A stretch of DNA of 64,000 nucleotides from an uncultured Opitutia bacterium. Its GTDB lineage: Bacteria > Verrucomicrobiota > Verrucomicrobiia > Opitutales > Opitutaceae. A model generated the notes under the pieces. It had not been told where the DNA came from. It searched no databases and saw only the letters and a list, made by a program, of their open reading frames with translations. Location of the stretch: positions 1-64,000 of the forward strand of contig CAIUWA010000034.1 in NCBI GenBank assembly GCA_903902745.1. The letters run 5' to 3'. Numbering within the stretch: position 1 is the stretch's first letter; each line of letters opens with the position of its first letter. Below are positions 16,875 to 23,774 of this stretch, one piece after another. The position numbers were made by a program, and so were the translations under genes.

Positions 16875-18308
16875 TTATAGCTTCTGCTTGGCCTTCAGGG
16901 CCTCAATCTGGGCATTGTGCTCCTTGATGGCCTTTTCGACGAAATCTTTGAGGCCGGGCAATTGGTGATCCTTCTTGGATTCGGGAAAACTCAAGGCCTT
17001 GGTCACCGCCTCAAGCGCCTCATCATATTGCCGGAGTTCATACGCGGTATACGCCACGAGGGACCAAGCCAGCCAAGTTTTGTCCCCGAGACCCTTGGTG
17101 GCGGCCAAACTGGCCTGCTGGAGGGCTTCCGGAAATTTCTCCAAGGCGTAATAGTTTTGTGCGGCCATGAAGTCGAAATCGCCGGAATTGGGAAAGTGCT
17201 TCGCAGCTTCCTTGAGGACCTCGATCGCCTTCAACTCCTGGTTGATCTGCTGATACCACTGGGCAAGAAAGGTCCAGTACTTCTGTTCGGACTCAATGGA
17301 GCCGTTCTTCAGGTCGGCTTCCAGCAACCGCGCGGCGTGCTCGGTCTGACCAATGTTAAAATAGGTGCTGACCAGCGCGAAGTTATCCTTGGGTGTCTTT
17401 AGATGGCCGGCGGCTTGGGCCCGTTCATAGGTCACGATGGCCCTGATATTGTAATCCAAGGCCTTTTGCTTGTCCGTGGCGTCAGTGCCGAGGGTGAGAT
17501 AAATGGCGCTGAGCTGCGTCCAATTGTCCTTATTGGTCGGATCCTTCTTTAGCATCAGCTCAATGACCTCGGCTGCTGCGGGATAATCATTCTGCATCAC
17601 GAGGATGCTTTGCAGGAGCTGGTAGAACTGACGCGGAGGTGTGATCGCCAAAAGCAGCCCTTCCTCGGAAACTTTTCGCGCCTCGGTGAGTAGGGCCTGA
17701 TCGGGCTTTTCAGCGTTGGCTTGGGCACGCTGCAACAGCAGGTAGGCATAGAGTAGAAAATCGTCCGTATTGAGCGCGTGATTTTCACGCTCATTCAAGA
17801 TCAGCCGCTTGAGGTAGTCCCCGGCCTTGATGTAATCCTGCTGCTGCTCGGCAGGGGGGACACCCTTGGCGGATCCCTGGGCATTGTAGATCTGCGCGAG
17901 ATACTTGAGCAATCTGCGCTCGTCCTTGTCCGAAAGGAAATTGTGGCGGTCAGAAACGGCCAGGGCTTTCTCCAGCGGATCGATGGCCTTGGGAAACTGG
18001 TCAATCTGGATGAAGACCTGCCCCTTGACGTAATCGACGGTGAATTCCTCAAACGAATCGGGTTTGGCGATCTTCTGCAGTTCGGTGAGCTGGGCCACCG
18101 CGTTGTCCCAGTCCTTGGCCTCTTGGAATGCGACGTATTTGGCCATCCCGTCGCGCACCTTTTCAGAGAGCTCCTTTTTGTCCTTGTCCTGCGCGGAGTC
18201 GGTCTGGGCCAGGACGGCGGAGGGCAGGGTGAGGGCCGCGAGCAGGGCCAAGACGCCAAAGGCGGGGCGAAGCGAACGGATGGAGGGGAAGAGGGGAATG
18301 GCGGTCAC
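16875..18308 (-). CDS. Exported TPR-repeat protein of the ExbB/TonB operon
   Basis: 477 residues starting at a GTG six bases after the tonB stop. A signal peptide (residues about 15-35, ending AVLAQ) directs it to the periplasm. The rest is helical with tetratricopeptide-like units: PLEKALAVSDRHNFL, AAAEVIELMLKKDPTNKDNWTQLSAIYLTLG, YWTFLAQWYQQINQELKAIEVLKEAAKHFPNSGDFDFMAAQNYYALEKF in short segments, and YTAYELRQYDEALEAVTKAL. TPR arrays mediate protein-protein contacts, so it probably links the TonB-like protein or the coiled-coil proteins to a client. No catalytic domain is seen. Confidence 0.87.
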   Translation of the reverse strand: MTAIPLFPSIRSLRPAFGVLALLAALTLPSAVLAQTDSAQDKDKKELSEKVRDGMAKYVAFQEAKDWDNAVAQLTELQKIAKPDSFEEFTVDYVKGQVFIQIDQFPKAIDPLEKALAVSDRHNFLSDKDERRLLKYLAQIYNAQGSAKGVPPAEQQQDYIKAGDYLKRLILNERENHALNTDDFLLYAYLLLQRAQANAEKPDQALLTEARKVSEEGLLLAITPPRQFYQLLQSILVMQNDYPAAAEVIELMLKKDPTNKDNWTQLSAIYLTLGTDATDKQKALDYNIRAIVTYERAQAAGHLKTPKDNFALVSTYFNIGQTEHAARLLEADLKNGSIESEQKYWTFLAQWYQQINQELKAIEVLKEAAKHFPNSGDFDFMAAQNYYALEKFPEALQQASLAATKGLGDKTWLAWSLVAYTAYELRQYDEALEAVTKALSFPESKKDHQLPGLKDFVEKAIKEHNAQIEALKAKQKL

Positions 18309-18314
18309 GGCGGA

Positions 18315-18965
18315 TTACTCGTCATTAAGGCTGAACACGATGGGCACGCGCATGCGGGTGGGCACGGCGGCGCCGCCCTTTTTGCCGGGCTTGAATCTCC
18401 ACTTCATCACGGCCTTCACGGCCTCGGCCTCAAATTCACGCTGGGTGGAGGGAAGGGCGAAGGCGTCACGCACCAAGCCCGTTTTATCAACGATGAATTC
18501 CACGACGACCGTGCCTGTAATGCCGGCCCGCCGCATTTCGAACGGGTAGAGCGGCTTGCTCTGAACGGTGGGGACAGGTTGCTGGTCGAGCTGGGAAAGG
18601 TCGAAAATCTGGCCAAGGCCGGCACCCGCGACCAACTGACCCTGCGGGATGTTGATCACGCCGGTGACGGGCTGCAGACCCTCGGGCGGCGGGGGCTGCA
18701 ATTGCTGGACGAACGAATCGACCTGGATGACCTGTGGCGTGTCGAGCTGCATCGGGGCGAAATCGAGCTGGGGCGTGGGCGTATCCTCTACCTCCTTGGG
18801 ATCCGGCTCATCGGGCTCGATCGGAGGCAACTTCAAGGCGATCACGTGCTCCTCCTCCTGCTTAACGACCTTCTGGGCCCCCGGCTTGATCAACTCTCCG
18901 ATCCAGGCGGTTCCGCCCAGGGTCACGAAGGCGATAATGATACCGATGATTAAATCGCGACGCAT
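18315..18965 (-). CDS. TonB-family energy transducer
   Basis: 216 residues from the ATG at 18965; a longer frame starting at 19082 overlaps exbD and is unlikely. MRRDLIIGIIIAFVTLGGTAWIG is a single N-terminal membrane anchor. A Pro/Glu-rich periplasmic spacer follows (residues 40-135: LPPIEPDEPDPKEVEDTP). The C-terminal TonB domain is about residues 140-214: PLYPFEMRRAGITGTVVVEF, VDKTGLVRDA, AVMKWRFKPGKK. TonB proteins pass proton-motive-force energy from ExbB/ExbD to outer-membrane partners. Ten bases separate it from exbD2. Confidence 0.92.
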   Translation of the reverse strand: MRRDLIIGIIIAFVTLGGTAWIGELIKPGAQKVVKQEEEHVIALKLPPIEPDEPDPKEVEDTPTPQLDFAPMQLDTPQVIQVDSFVQQLQPPPPEGLQPVTGVINIPQGQLVAGAGLGQIFDLSQLDQQPVPTVQSKPLYPFEMRRAGITGTVVVEFIVDKTGLVRDAFALPSTQREFEAEAVKAVMKWRFKPGKKGGAAVPTRMRVPIVFSLNDE

Positions 18966-18975
18966 GGTGAAGGGG

Positions 18976-19410
18976 TTATTTGCCGGTGGCGCGGAAGCGC
19001 GTTTCAACGGAGACTTGGGTGATCCCGGACTTGCGCACCAGATCCAGCACCCGCACGGCGGCACCGAATCGGGCCCGGTCATCGCCGGCGATCAGAATGC
19101 GCGGCTCGGCGACCTCGCCCTTGTATTGTTTGATGCGCGCCTCGACCTCGTCCATGTTGATCAGTTCCTTGTTCCAATAAAGGGTGTTCTGGTCGGAAAC
19201 CTGCAGCGTCACGTCGTCGTTTTTCTCTTGTTGTTCCTGCGAAGGCGAGGGGACGGGCAGGGTGATTGGCAGCGACTGGATTTTGTCCAGCGAGAGCGTG
19301 AACAGGACGAAGGTTGCGAGCAGGAAGAAGATGACGTCAATGAGAGGAATGATCTCAATGCGCGCCTTCTTCTTGCCCTCACCTGTTTGTCTGGATCCGC
19401 CACCGGCCAT
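18976..19410 (-). CDS. ExbD/TolR-family motor protein, second copy
   Basis: 144 residues. After a short basic N-terminus the single membrane segment IEIIPLIDVIFFLLATFVLF carries the conserved proton-path Asp. A periplasmic domain follows (VTLQVSDQNTLYWNKELI, ILIAGDDRARFG). Together with ExbB it forms the proton-driven stator that energises TonB. It lies 57 bases after the first exbD copy and 10 before tonB. The two ExbD copies are clearly homologous but not recent duplicates, which suggests two different roles. Confidence 0.93.
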   Translation of the reverse strand: MAGGGSRQTGEGKKKARIEIIPLIDVIFFLLATFVLFTLSLDKIQSLPITLPVPSPSQEQQEKNDDVTLQVSDQNTLYWNKELINMDEVEARIKQYKGEVAEPRILIAGDDRARFGAAVRVLDLVRKSGITQVSVETRFRATGK

Positions 19411-19467
19411 AGGGAATTATAGTTGATTGATTAAAGGTTGCAAATCGCGCCGCGCCCCGGCGCTGAC

Positions 19468-19908
19468 TCAGGAAGTTGTCGGCGGGTGTACGCGGGTTTC
19501 AACGAGCACCTTGCCGAAACCGGCCTTGCGCACTTCGTCGACCACGTATCCGAAAACCTGGGTGAAATAGGCGTTCTCGTCGCCGTTGATCAGAATGCGG
19601 CCATCGGGGTTGGCGATTTTGTAAGCCTGGAGATGAGTGATGAACTCTCCTGTCGGGATGAGATCATGATCCCAGGCAATGCCGCCCTCGGAAGTGATGC
19701 TGATCGTGACTGTCCCCGCCGGATCGCGGACCTCGGCGGTCTCGGACGATGGGAGATCCACCCTGATGCCACCCGATTTATTCAGAGAGAGCGTATAGAG
19801 CACGAACGTCGCGAGCAGGAAGAAAATGACGTCAATGAGGGGAATGACCTCAATGCGCGCTTTCTTGATGCCGCCGCTGGTGGGTAAGATGGAGGGGCCG
19901 CCGGCCAT
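19468..19908 (-). CDS. ExbD/TolR-family motor protein, first copy
   Basis: 146 residues with the same plan as the next gene: basic N-terminus (SGGIKKARIEVIPLID), one membrane helix with the conserved Asp (PLIDVIFFLLATFVLYTL), and a periplasmic ExbD domain (TVTISITSEGGIAWDHDLIP, ILINGDENAYFTQV). A pair of ExbD-type subunits behind one ExbB also occurs in myxobacterial gliding motors (AglR with AglQ and AglS) and in some TonB systems. The gap to exbB is 48 bases. Confidence 0.93.
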   Translation of the reverse strand: MAGGPSILPTSGGIKKARIEVIPLIDVIFFLLATFVLYTLSLNKSGGIRVDLPSSETAEVRDPAGTVTISITSEGGIAWDHDLIPTGEFITHLQAYKIANPDGRILINGDENAYFTQVFGYVVDEVRKAGFGKVLVETRVHPPTTS

Positions 19909-19956
19909 GGTAGAATGAGTGGTGTCTAGAAGGGTAACGATGCAACCGCCGTTTTC

Positions 19957-20694
19957 TTAGTGGCGGGGAGCAAACGGGGGCATCGTCTCAGACTTCTTGA
20001 CCAGGATCTCGAGCGCGTTGAACGCGTCGGCCACCTCATGCTTGGCCTCTTCCGTGCGGGCATTGAGATAGTTGAAGGGGACCAGCGCGGTGGCCGCGAT
20101 GAAGATACCGCACATGGTGGCGATAAGGGCCTCAGCCACGCCGTTGGTGATCGTGCCCATGCCCGCGGTGAGGTCGCCGGTGCCCAGCGCGCCGAAGGTG
20201 GCCATCATGCCGGTCACGGTGCCGAGCAACCCGAGGAGAGGGGAGATCGTGATGACGGTATCGAGGGTTGCCATGCCTTGCCCGTAACGGGCGAGCTCCT
20301 GGCCGGATGAGCGAATGAACGCGTTGGTCAGGGAGTATTCCTTGTTGGTCAGGGTGTAGACGAGAATACGGGCCAGGAAGTCGGGGCTTTTCTTGCCGGC
20401 CGCCAGTGCGCCGTCGATATCGCGGCGCTCAACACACTCGAGCATCTTCTGCACGACCTCGGGCTGGCGGTTCTTGTTTTCGCGCATGATGAAGAGCAGG
20501 CGCTCGACCACCACGGTGATGCCCACAAAGGCGACCACGAGGATGGGCCACATGACATAGCGTCCCTTTTTGAACAGCTCCATCGGGGTCGCATCACCCA
20601 GGATGAATCCCAGGGAGAGATGCGGACTGACGAGATGGTGGTTGGATGCGATATCGCCGAGCATGAGCGCGAGCGGGAGGTTCGGAGTAATCAT
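19957..20694 (-). CDS. ExbB/TolQ/MotA-family proton channel
   Basis: 245 residues, first gene of the operon. An N-terminal membrane segment (YVMWPILVVAFVGITVVVERLLF) is followed by a cytoplasmic loop. Two further helices then carry the family's signature (TLDTVITISPLLGLLGTVTGMMATF and GVAEALIATMCGIFIAATALVPFNYL). It would form the pentameric channel that uses proton flow to drive ExbD and TonB. The sequence before residue 35 is hydrophobic but poorly conserved, so a start at the internal Met37 is possible. Confidence 0.94.
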   Translation of the reverse strand: MITPNLPLALMLGDIASNHHLVSPHLSLGFILGDATPMELFKKGRYVMWPILVVAFVGITVVVERLLFIMRENKNRQPEVVQKMLECVERRDIDGALAAGKKSPDFLARILVYTLTNKEYSLTNAFIRSSGQELARYGQGMATLDTVITISPLLGLLGTVTGMMATFGALGTGDLTAGMGTITNGVAEALIATMCGIFIAATALVPFNYLNARTEEAKHEVADAFNALEILVKKSETMPPFAPRH

Positions 20695-20931
20695 AGGGAG
20701 GAAGGTTGTCTGCGATTGGTCAGTTGGTAAGAAAGGAGAGTGAAGGTGGCGTGGTAAACGTAAGGATGATAGATGTCACTTACTTCGCCGGACAACCATC
20801 AGCAGGCTCGCGGGACGGCTGGCTAAATTGCAGGAATCATTCCCAAGCCGGATGAAAAAAATCGATGGTAGCGCGGAAAATGAATCAGCATGTCGCTTCA
20901 AAACGGGGGTAAAAGAAAAGTGAGAAAGTGA

Positions 20932-20960
20932 ATTAGTGTTAAATGAAAGTGGGGTGTCAA
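20932..20960 (-). promoter_or_regulatory. Candidate promoter of the exbB-tonB operon
   Basis: On the minus strand a perfect -35 box TTGACA (20955-20960) is followed after 17 bases by ACTAAT (20932-20937), matching four of six -10 positions. The -35 lies in a GTGGG/CCCAC palindrome, which could be an operator. The leader would be about 230 bases. Confidence 0.45.
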
Positions 20961-21084
20961 CCCACATTCCGGGCGAGTCGGGAAATTAGGTTCCCATCCT
21001 CCGTCATTAGAAAATCAACGCGGTTCCGTCGGACTCAAACACGATTCAAACGATCACGGTCTGTCGCGAGAAAACCCCGGATCG

Positions 21085-21102
21085 CCGCCGGTTTGCCGGC
21101 GG
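21085..21102 (-). terminator. Hairpin downstream of tRNA-Gln
   Basis: CCGCCGG and CCGGCGG form a 7-bp GC stem around TTTG about 97 bases after the tRNA-Gln 3' end. There is no adjacent U-run, only TTTT a dozen bases further on, so termination is uncertain. Confidence 0.35.
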
Positions 21103-21198
21103 AATGTCCGCAACTTTACTTGCCTCACTTCAGGAAAATCGGTCGTGGGCGCCGGCCACTGATCAATATCGAATGTGCCGGCTTTAAATCGAGTCAAT

Positions 21199-21272
21199 TG
21201 GCTGCCCGACTAGGAGTCGAACCTAGACAAAACGAGTCAGAGTCGTTTGTGCTACCATTACACCATCGGGCA
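21199..21272 (-). tRNA. tRNA-Gln (anticodon CTG)
   Basis: The acceptor TGCCCGA pairs with TCGGGCA, discriminator G, and CCA is encoded (21199-21201). The anticodon arm AACGA/TCGTT holds loop CTCTGAC, anticodon CTG (reads CAG). 74 nt. Confidence 0.95.
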
Positions 21273-21332
21273 GTGAAAAATTATTCGGCGGGAAACGCGT
21301 GGGCCGGCCCTACACCGTCAAGGCTAGGGCGG

Positions 21333-21386
21333 GCCTGCTTCGCTTCACGCAACAAGCTCTTCGCTTGGTTGGCGTCTCGCGAAGGC
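21333..21386. repeat. Imperfect inverted repeat between tRNA-Gln and tRNA-Thr
   Basis: The arm 21333-21357 and the reverse complement of 21363-21386 align with few gaps (shared GCCT, TTCGC, ACGC and CAAGC blocks) around a 5-base loop. It lies between the two tRNA genes and may be a repeat remnant. Confidence 0.5.
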
Positions 21387-21394
21387 TGGCGGTG

Positions 21395-21423
21395 CCATGC
21401 ATAGCTCGGAGAGCGAAGCATGG
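21395..21423. repeat. 29-base hairpin fused to the 3' end of tRNA-Thr
   Basis: Starts CCATGC and ends GCATGG, with inner pairing around CTCGGAGAG. Its last three bases (TGG, 21421-21423) are the encoded CCA of the tRNA. A related 29-base hairpin at 21663-21691 has the same length, position and paired substitutions in the stem. Confidence 0.8.
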
Positions 21424-21495
21424 AGCCGGCGATGGGATTCGAACCCGCAACCGCCTGTTTACAAAACAGGTGCTCTACCGTTGAGCTACGCCGGC
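21421..21495 (-). tRNA. tRNA-Thr (anticodon TGT)
   Basis: The acceptor GCCGGCG pairs with CGCCGGC, discriminator T, and CCA is encoded (21421-21423). The anticodon arm CCTGT/ACAGG holds loop TTTGTAA, anticodon TGT. 75 nt. Confidence 0.95.
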
Positions 21496-21662
21496 ACAAG
21501 CGCTGCGGCGCTGGCCGAGAAGATTTGGAAAAATGGAAAAGAACGGTGGCCGGAGGCAAATCCGGTCAAGAGAGAAGCGAGTCGATTACACTCTGGTTTT
21601 GTGACGAACCTGTCGAATCAAACAACTGCACTGGTGGATCAAGGCACTCAAATCTGGCGGCG

Positions 21663-21691
21663 CCATCCGTAGCCCGAGGGACGAAGGATGG
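21663..21691. repeat. 29-base hairpin fused to the 3' end of tRNA-Lys
   Basis: Starts CCATCC and ends GGATGG; the last three bases (21689-21691) are the encoded CCA of tRNA-Lys. Compared with 21395-21423 the stem shows a matched pair change (CCATGC/GCATGG to CCATCC/GGATGG). The pairing is kept while the sequence changed. Confidence 0.8.
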
Positions 21692-21763
21692 TGGCTCCCC
21701 GGGGACTCGAACCCCGAACCTACTGATTAAGAGTCAGCTGCTCTACCATTGAGCTAGGAAGCC
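21689..21763 (-). tRNA. tRNA-Lys (anticodon CTT)
   Basis: The acceptor GGCTTCC pairs with GGGAGCC (one G-T pair), discriminator A, and CCA is encoded (21689-21691). The anticodon arm GCTGA/TCAGT has loop CTCTTAA, anticodon CTT. 75 nt. Confidence 0.94.
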
Positions 21764-22085
21764 AAAAACACAGAGGTAAAAAAACTCATCAGGCCGTCCG
21801 GGTTGTCAACAGTGATTTCGGTTGCGTGGTGAATTCTGCGCCCGGCTGGGGATGATTTTCGGGTGGAAACACGGTGGTCGGCCACGGATTTCACAAATAA
21901 CCACAGATACTGCAGGCGATCATTTGTGCCGTCTGTAATCGGTGGCTAAATTCCGACCGGTTCACACGGGTGGATCGGTGATCCATCCTAACACCAGGCA
22001 GTTTTGGGCGAAATTAGGACACGGGCTGTCAGAGGGCTGGGTTGACTCTATGGGCTGGACACGGAAAGTCGCGAGTCCTGCGCCC
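21764..22085. other. Gene-free interval before folP
   Basis: About 320 bases between tRNA-Lys and the chosen folP start. It contains the inverted repeat at 21876-21958. No promoter stands out. In-frame extensions of folP to 21942 (GTG) or 22050 (ATG) are possible, but the first starts inside the repeat. Confidence 0.5.
21876..21958. repeat. Inverted repeat upstream of folP
   Basis: Arm ends GGTCGG (21876) and CCGACC (to 21958) flank further matches: a CCACGGATT...CACAAAT segment against its complement ATTTGTG...AATCGGTGG. It has the same style as the intergenic repeats before pheT and ureG. Confidence 0.55.
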
Positions 22086-22943
22086 ATGACCGTCACGACG
22101 TCCGATCCCAGCTATTTGCCGGCCAACGCCGCGGCCCTGCCGCCGCGGGTGTGGGGTCGTCGAACCTGGATCATGGGAATCCTGAACGTAACTCCGGATT
22201 CATTTTTCGACGGCGGCCGGCATGATTCGCCGGAAAATGCAGAGACTCAGGCGCGCCGGATGGAGGCGGAAGGCGCCGATTGGATCGACATCGGTGCGGA
22301 GTCCAGCCGGCCGGGTGCGCTGCCGGTGGCTGAGGACGAGGAACTGCGGCGGTTGCTGCCCATCATCGAGCGCGTGCGACGGGTCTGCCAGCGGCCGATC
22401 TCAGTGGACACGGCCAAGGCGTCCGTGGCGCGCGCCGCGCTCGCGGCCGGCGCCAGCTGGGTGAACGACATCTGGGGACTGCAAGGGGATGCGGCGATGG
22501 CCGGAGTGGTGGCCGGGGCCGGGGCCTCGGTCGTCATCATGCACAATCAGCGCGGCACCGAATATCCCGACGGGATGGTGGCGGGCATTAATCGTTTCTT
22601 TGAGTCTTCACTGGCGATCGCCGCCCGAGCTGGCATTGCTCGAGAGAGGGTGATGCTCGATCCCGGCATCGGCTTTGGCAAAACTCCCGCGCAAAACCTG
22701 ATTGTACTGCGGGAACTGGGAGCGTTCCGGCACTTCGGCGTGCCGTTGCTGGTCGGCGCCTCACGCAAATCCGTGATCGGCCATGTACTGAACCTGCCGC
22801 CGGCTGAACGGCTCGAAGGATCATTGGCGGCCACGGTCGTGGCGGTGGCCGCGGGGGTCGATGCCGTACGCGTGCACGATGTCCTGGCCCAGGTGCGGGT
22901 CGCGCGCATGGCCGACGCCATTTACCGGGATACCCATGGATAA
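22086..22943 (+). CDS. folP: Dihydropteroate synthase
   Basis: Condenses 6-hydroxymethyl-dihydropterin pyrophosphate with para-aminobenzoate to form dihydropteroate (the sulfonamide target). The signature begins TWIMGILNVTPDSFFDGG, then GADWIDIGAESSRPGA, PISVDTAKASVA, WVNDIWG, VIMHNQRG, DPGIGFGKT and LLVGASRKSVIG. The frame is open back to 21942, but that GTG lies within a repeat. The ATG at 22086 gives 285 residues, close to the family's 270-280. It overlaps folB by 8 bases at its end. Confidence 0.95.
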   Translation: MTVTTSDPSYLPANAAALPPRVWGRRTWIMGILNVTPDSFFDGGRHDSPENAETQARRMEAEGADWIDIGAESSRPGALPVAEDEELRRLLPIIERVRRVCQRPISVDTAKASVARAALAAGASWVNDIWGLQGDAAMAGVVAGAGASVVIMHNQRGTEYPDGMVAGINRFFESSLAIAARAGIARERVMLDPGIGFGKTPAQNLIVLRELGAFRHFGVPLLVGASRKSVIGHVLNLPPAERLEGSLAATVVAVAAGVDAVRVHDVLAQVRVARMADAIYRDTHG

Positions 22944-23301
22944 AGTCTTTATCGAGGGTCTTACCGTCTTCGCCCGGCATGGCGTCCATCCCGAGGAGGC
23001 AGTGCTCGGGCAGCGTTTCATTTTTGATGTCGAGCTGCAGCTCGATTTGGCCCCGGCGGGGCAATCGGACCATCTGACCGACACGGTGGACTATGGCGCC
23101 GTGATGTCGCGGATCACCCAGGTGGCCGAAAAACGGCACTGCCGGCTGCTGGAGTCACTGGCCGAGTCCATCGTGCAGGATCTGCTGGCGGCGTTTCCCC
23201 GGGTCACCGCAGTGCGGCTGCGCATCCACAAACCCGCGGCGCCGGTGCCGGGCACGTTTTCCTCGCTCGGCATCGAGGTGGTGCGCGAGCGGTCACGATG
23301 A
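22936..23301 (+). CDS. folB: Dihydroneopterin aldolase
   Basis: Converts 7,8-dihydroneopterin to 6-hydroxymethyl-dihydropterin and glycolaldehyde. MDKVFIEGLTVFARHGVHPEE, QRFIFDVELQLD, TDTVDYGAV, and the C-terminal RLRIHKPAAPVPG match the family. The ATG at 22936 gives 121 residues, the normal size; a longer frame to 22861 lies inside folP. Overlaps with folP (8 bases) and folK (4 bases) indicate translational coupling. Confidence 0.94.
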   Translation: MDKVFIEGLTVFARHGVHPEEAVLGQRFIFDVELQLDLAPAGQSDHLTDTVDYGAVMSRITQVAEKRHCRLLESLAESIVQDLLAAFPRVTAVRLRIHKPAAPVPGTFSSLGIEVVRERSR

Positions 23302-23774
23302 CACGCGGTTTCCTCGGGCTCGGCAGCAATCTCGGCGACCGGCGGGCGCAGCTCGAGGCGGCGCTCACCGCCTTGCCCCGCGGGCTTGCGCTGGAAGTGC
23401 GCCGCGTGGCGGGTTACTACCGCACCGCGCCGTTGGGGCCGGTCAAGCAGGACTGGTTCTTAAATACGGTGGCCGAGATCGCGACGGACCTGACGCCACG
23501 CGCCTTGCTGGAAAGGTGCCAGGCGATCGAGCATGCGCTGGGCCGGGTGCGTCACGAGCACTGGGGGCCGCGGACGATCGACATCGATGTGCTCTGGTTG
23601 GATAGCGGCGGCGTGACCGAGCCCGACTTGACGCTGCCTCATCCCGGGATGCATCTGCGCAGTTTTGTGCTGGCACCGTTGAGCGAACTGGCGCCGGAGC
23701 TGCAGCTGCTTGGGCATTCGCTGGAATATTGGCTGCAACAAGCCGACCCCCTCGGGCTGGTGGAGGTGCCGTGA
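23298..23774 (+). CDS. folK: 6-hydroxymethyl-7,8-dihydropterin pyrophosphokinase
   Basis: Transfers pyrophosphate from ATP to hydroxymethyl-dihydropterin, making the FolP substrate. FLGLGSNLGDRRAQLE at the N-terminus and HWGPRTIDIDVLWL in the middle are the HPPK signatures; LPHPGMHLRSFVL completes the pattern. Length 158 is typical. Its ATG overlaps the folB stop (ATGA). Confidence 0.96.
   Translation: MTRGFLGLGSNLGDRRAQLEAALTALPRGLALEVRRVAGYYRTAPLGPVKQDWFLNTVAEIATDLTPRALLERCQAIEHALGRVRHEHWGPRTIDIDVLWLDSGGVTEPDLTLPHPGMHLRSFVLAPLSELAPELQLLGHSLEYWLQQADPLGLVEVP

Larger units (their letters stand above)
20695..21198. other. Gene-free interval between exbB and tRNA-Gln
   Basis: 504 bases with no credible coding region on either strand. 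It is more AT-rich than its surroundings near 20840-20945. It holds the candidate exbB promoter (20932-20960) and a CCGCCGG-TTTG-CCGGCGG hairpin at 21085-21102 that may end the tRNA-Gln transcript. The first 230 bases would be the exbB leader; no riboswitch is recognised. Confidence 0.6.

Noticed and set aside
21397-21752. Short frames with RWDSNPQ and GSPGTRTPNL motifs
   Set aside because: These are the familiar false proteins read from the antisense of tRNA-Thr and tRNA-Lys genes.
21199-21763. Integration site of a mobile element at the tRNA cluster
   Set aside because: No integrase, phage gene or direct repeat of a tRNA 3' end was found in the flanks; only the two short hairpins are present.
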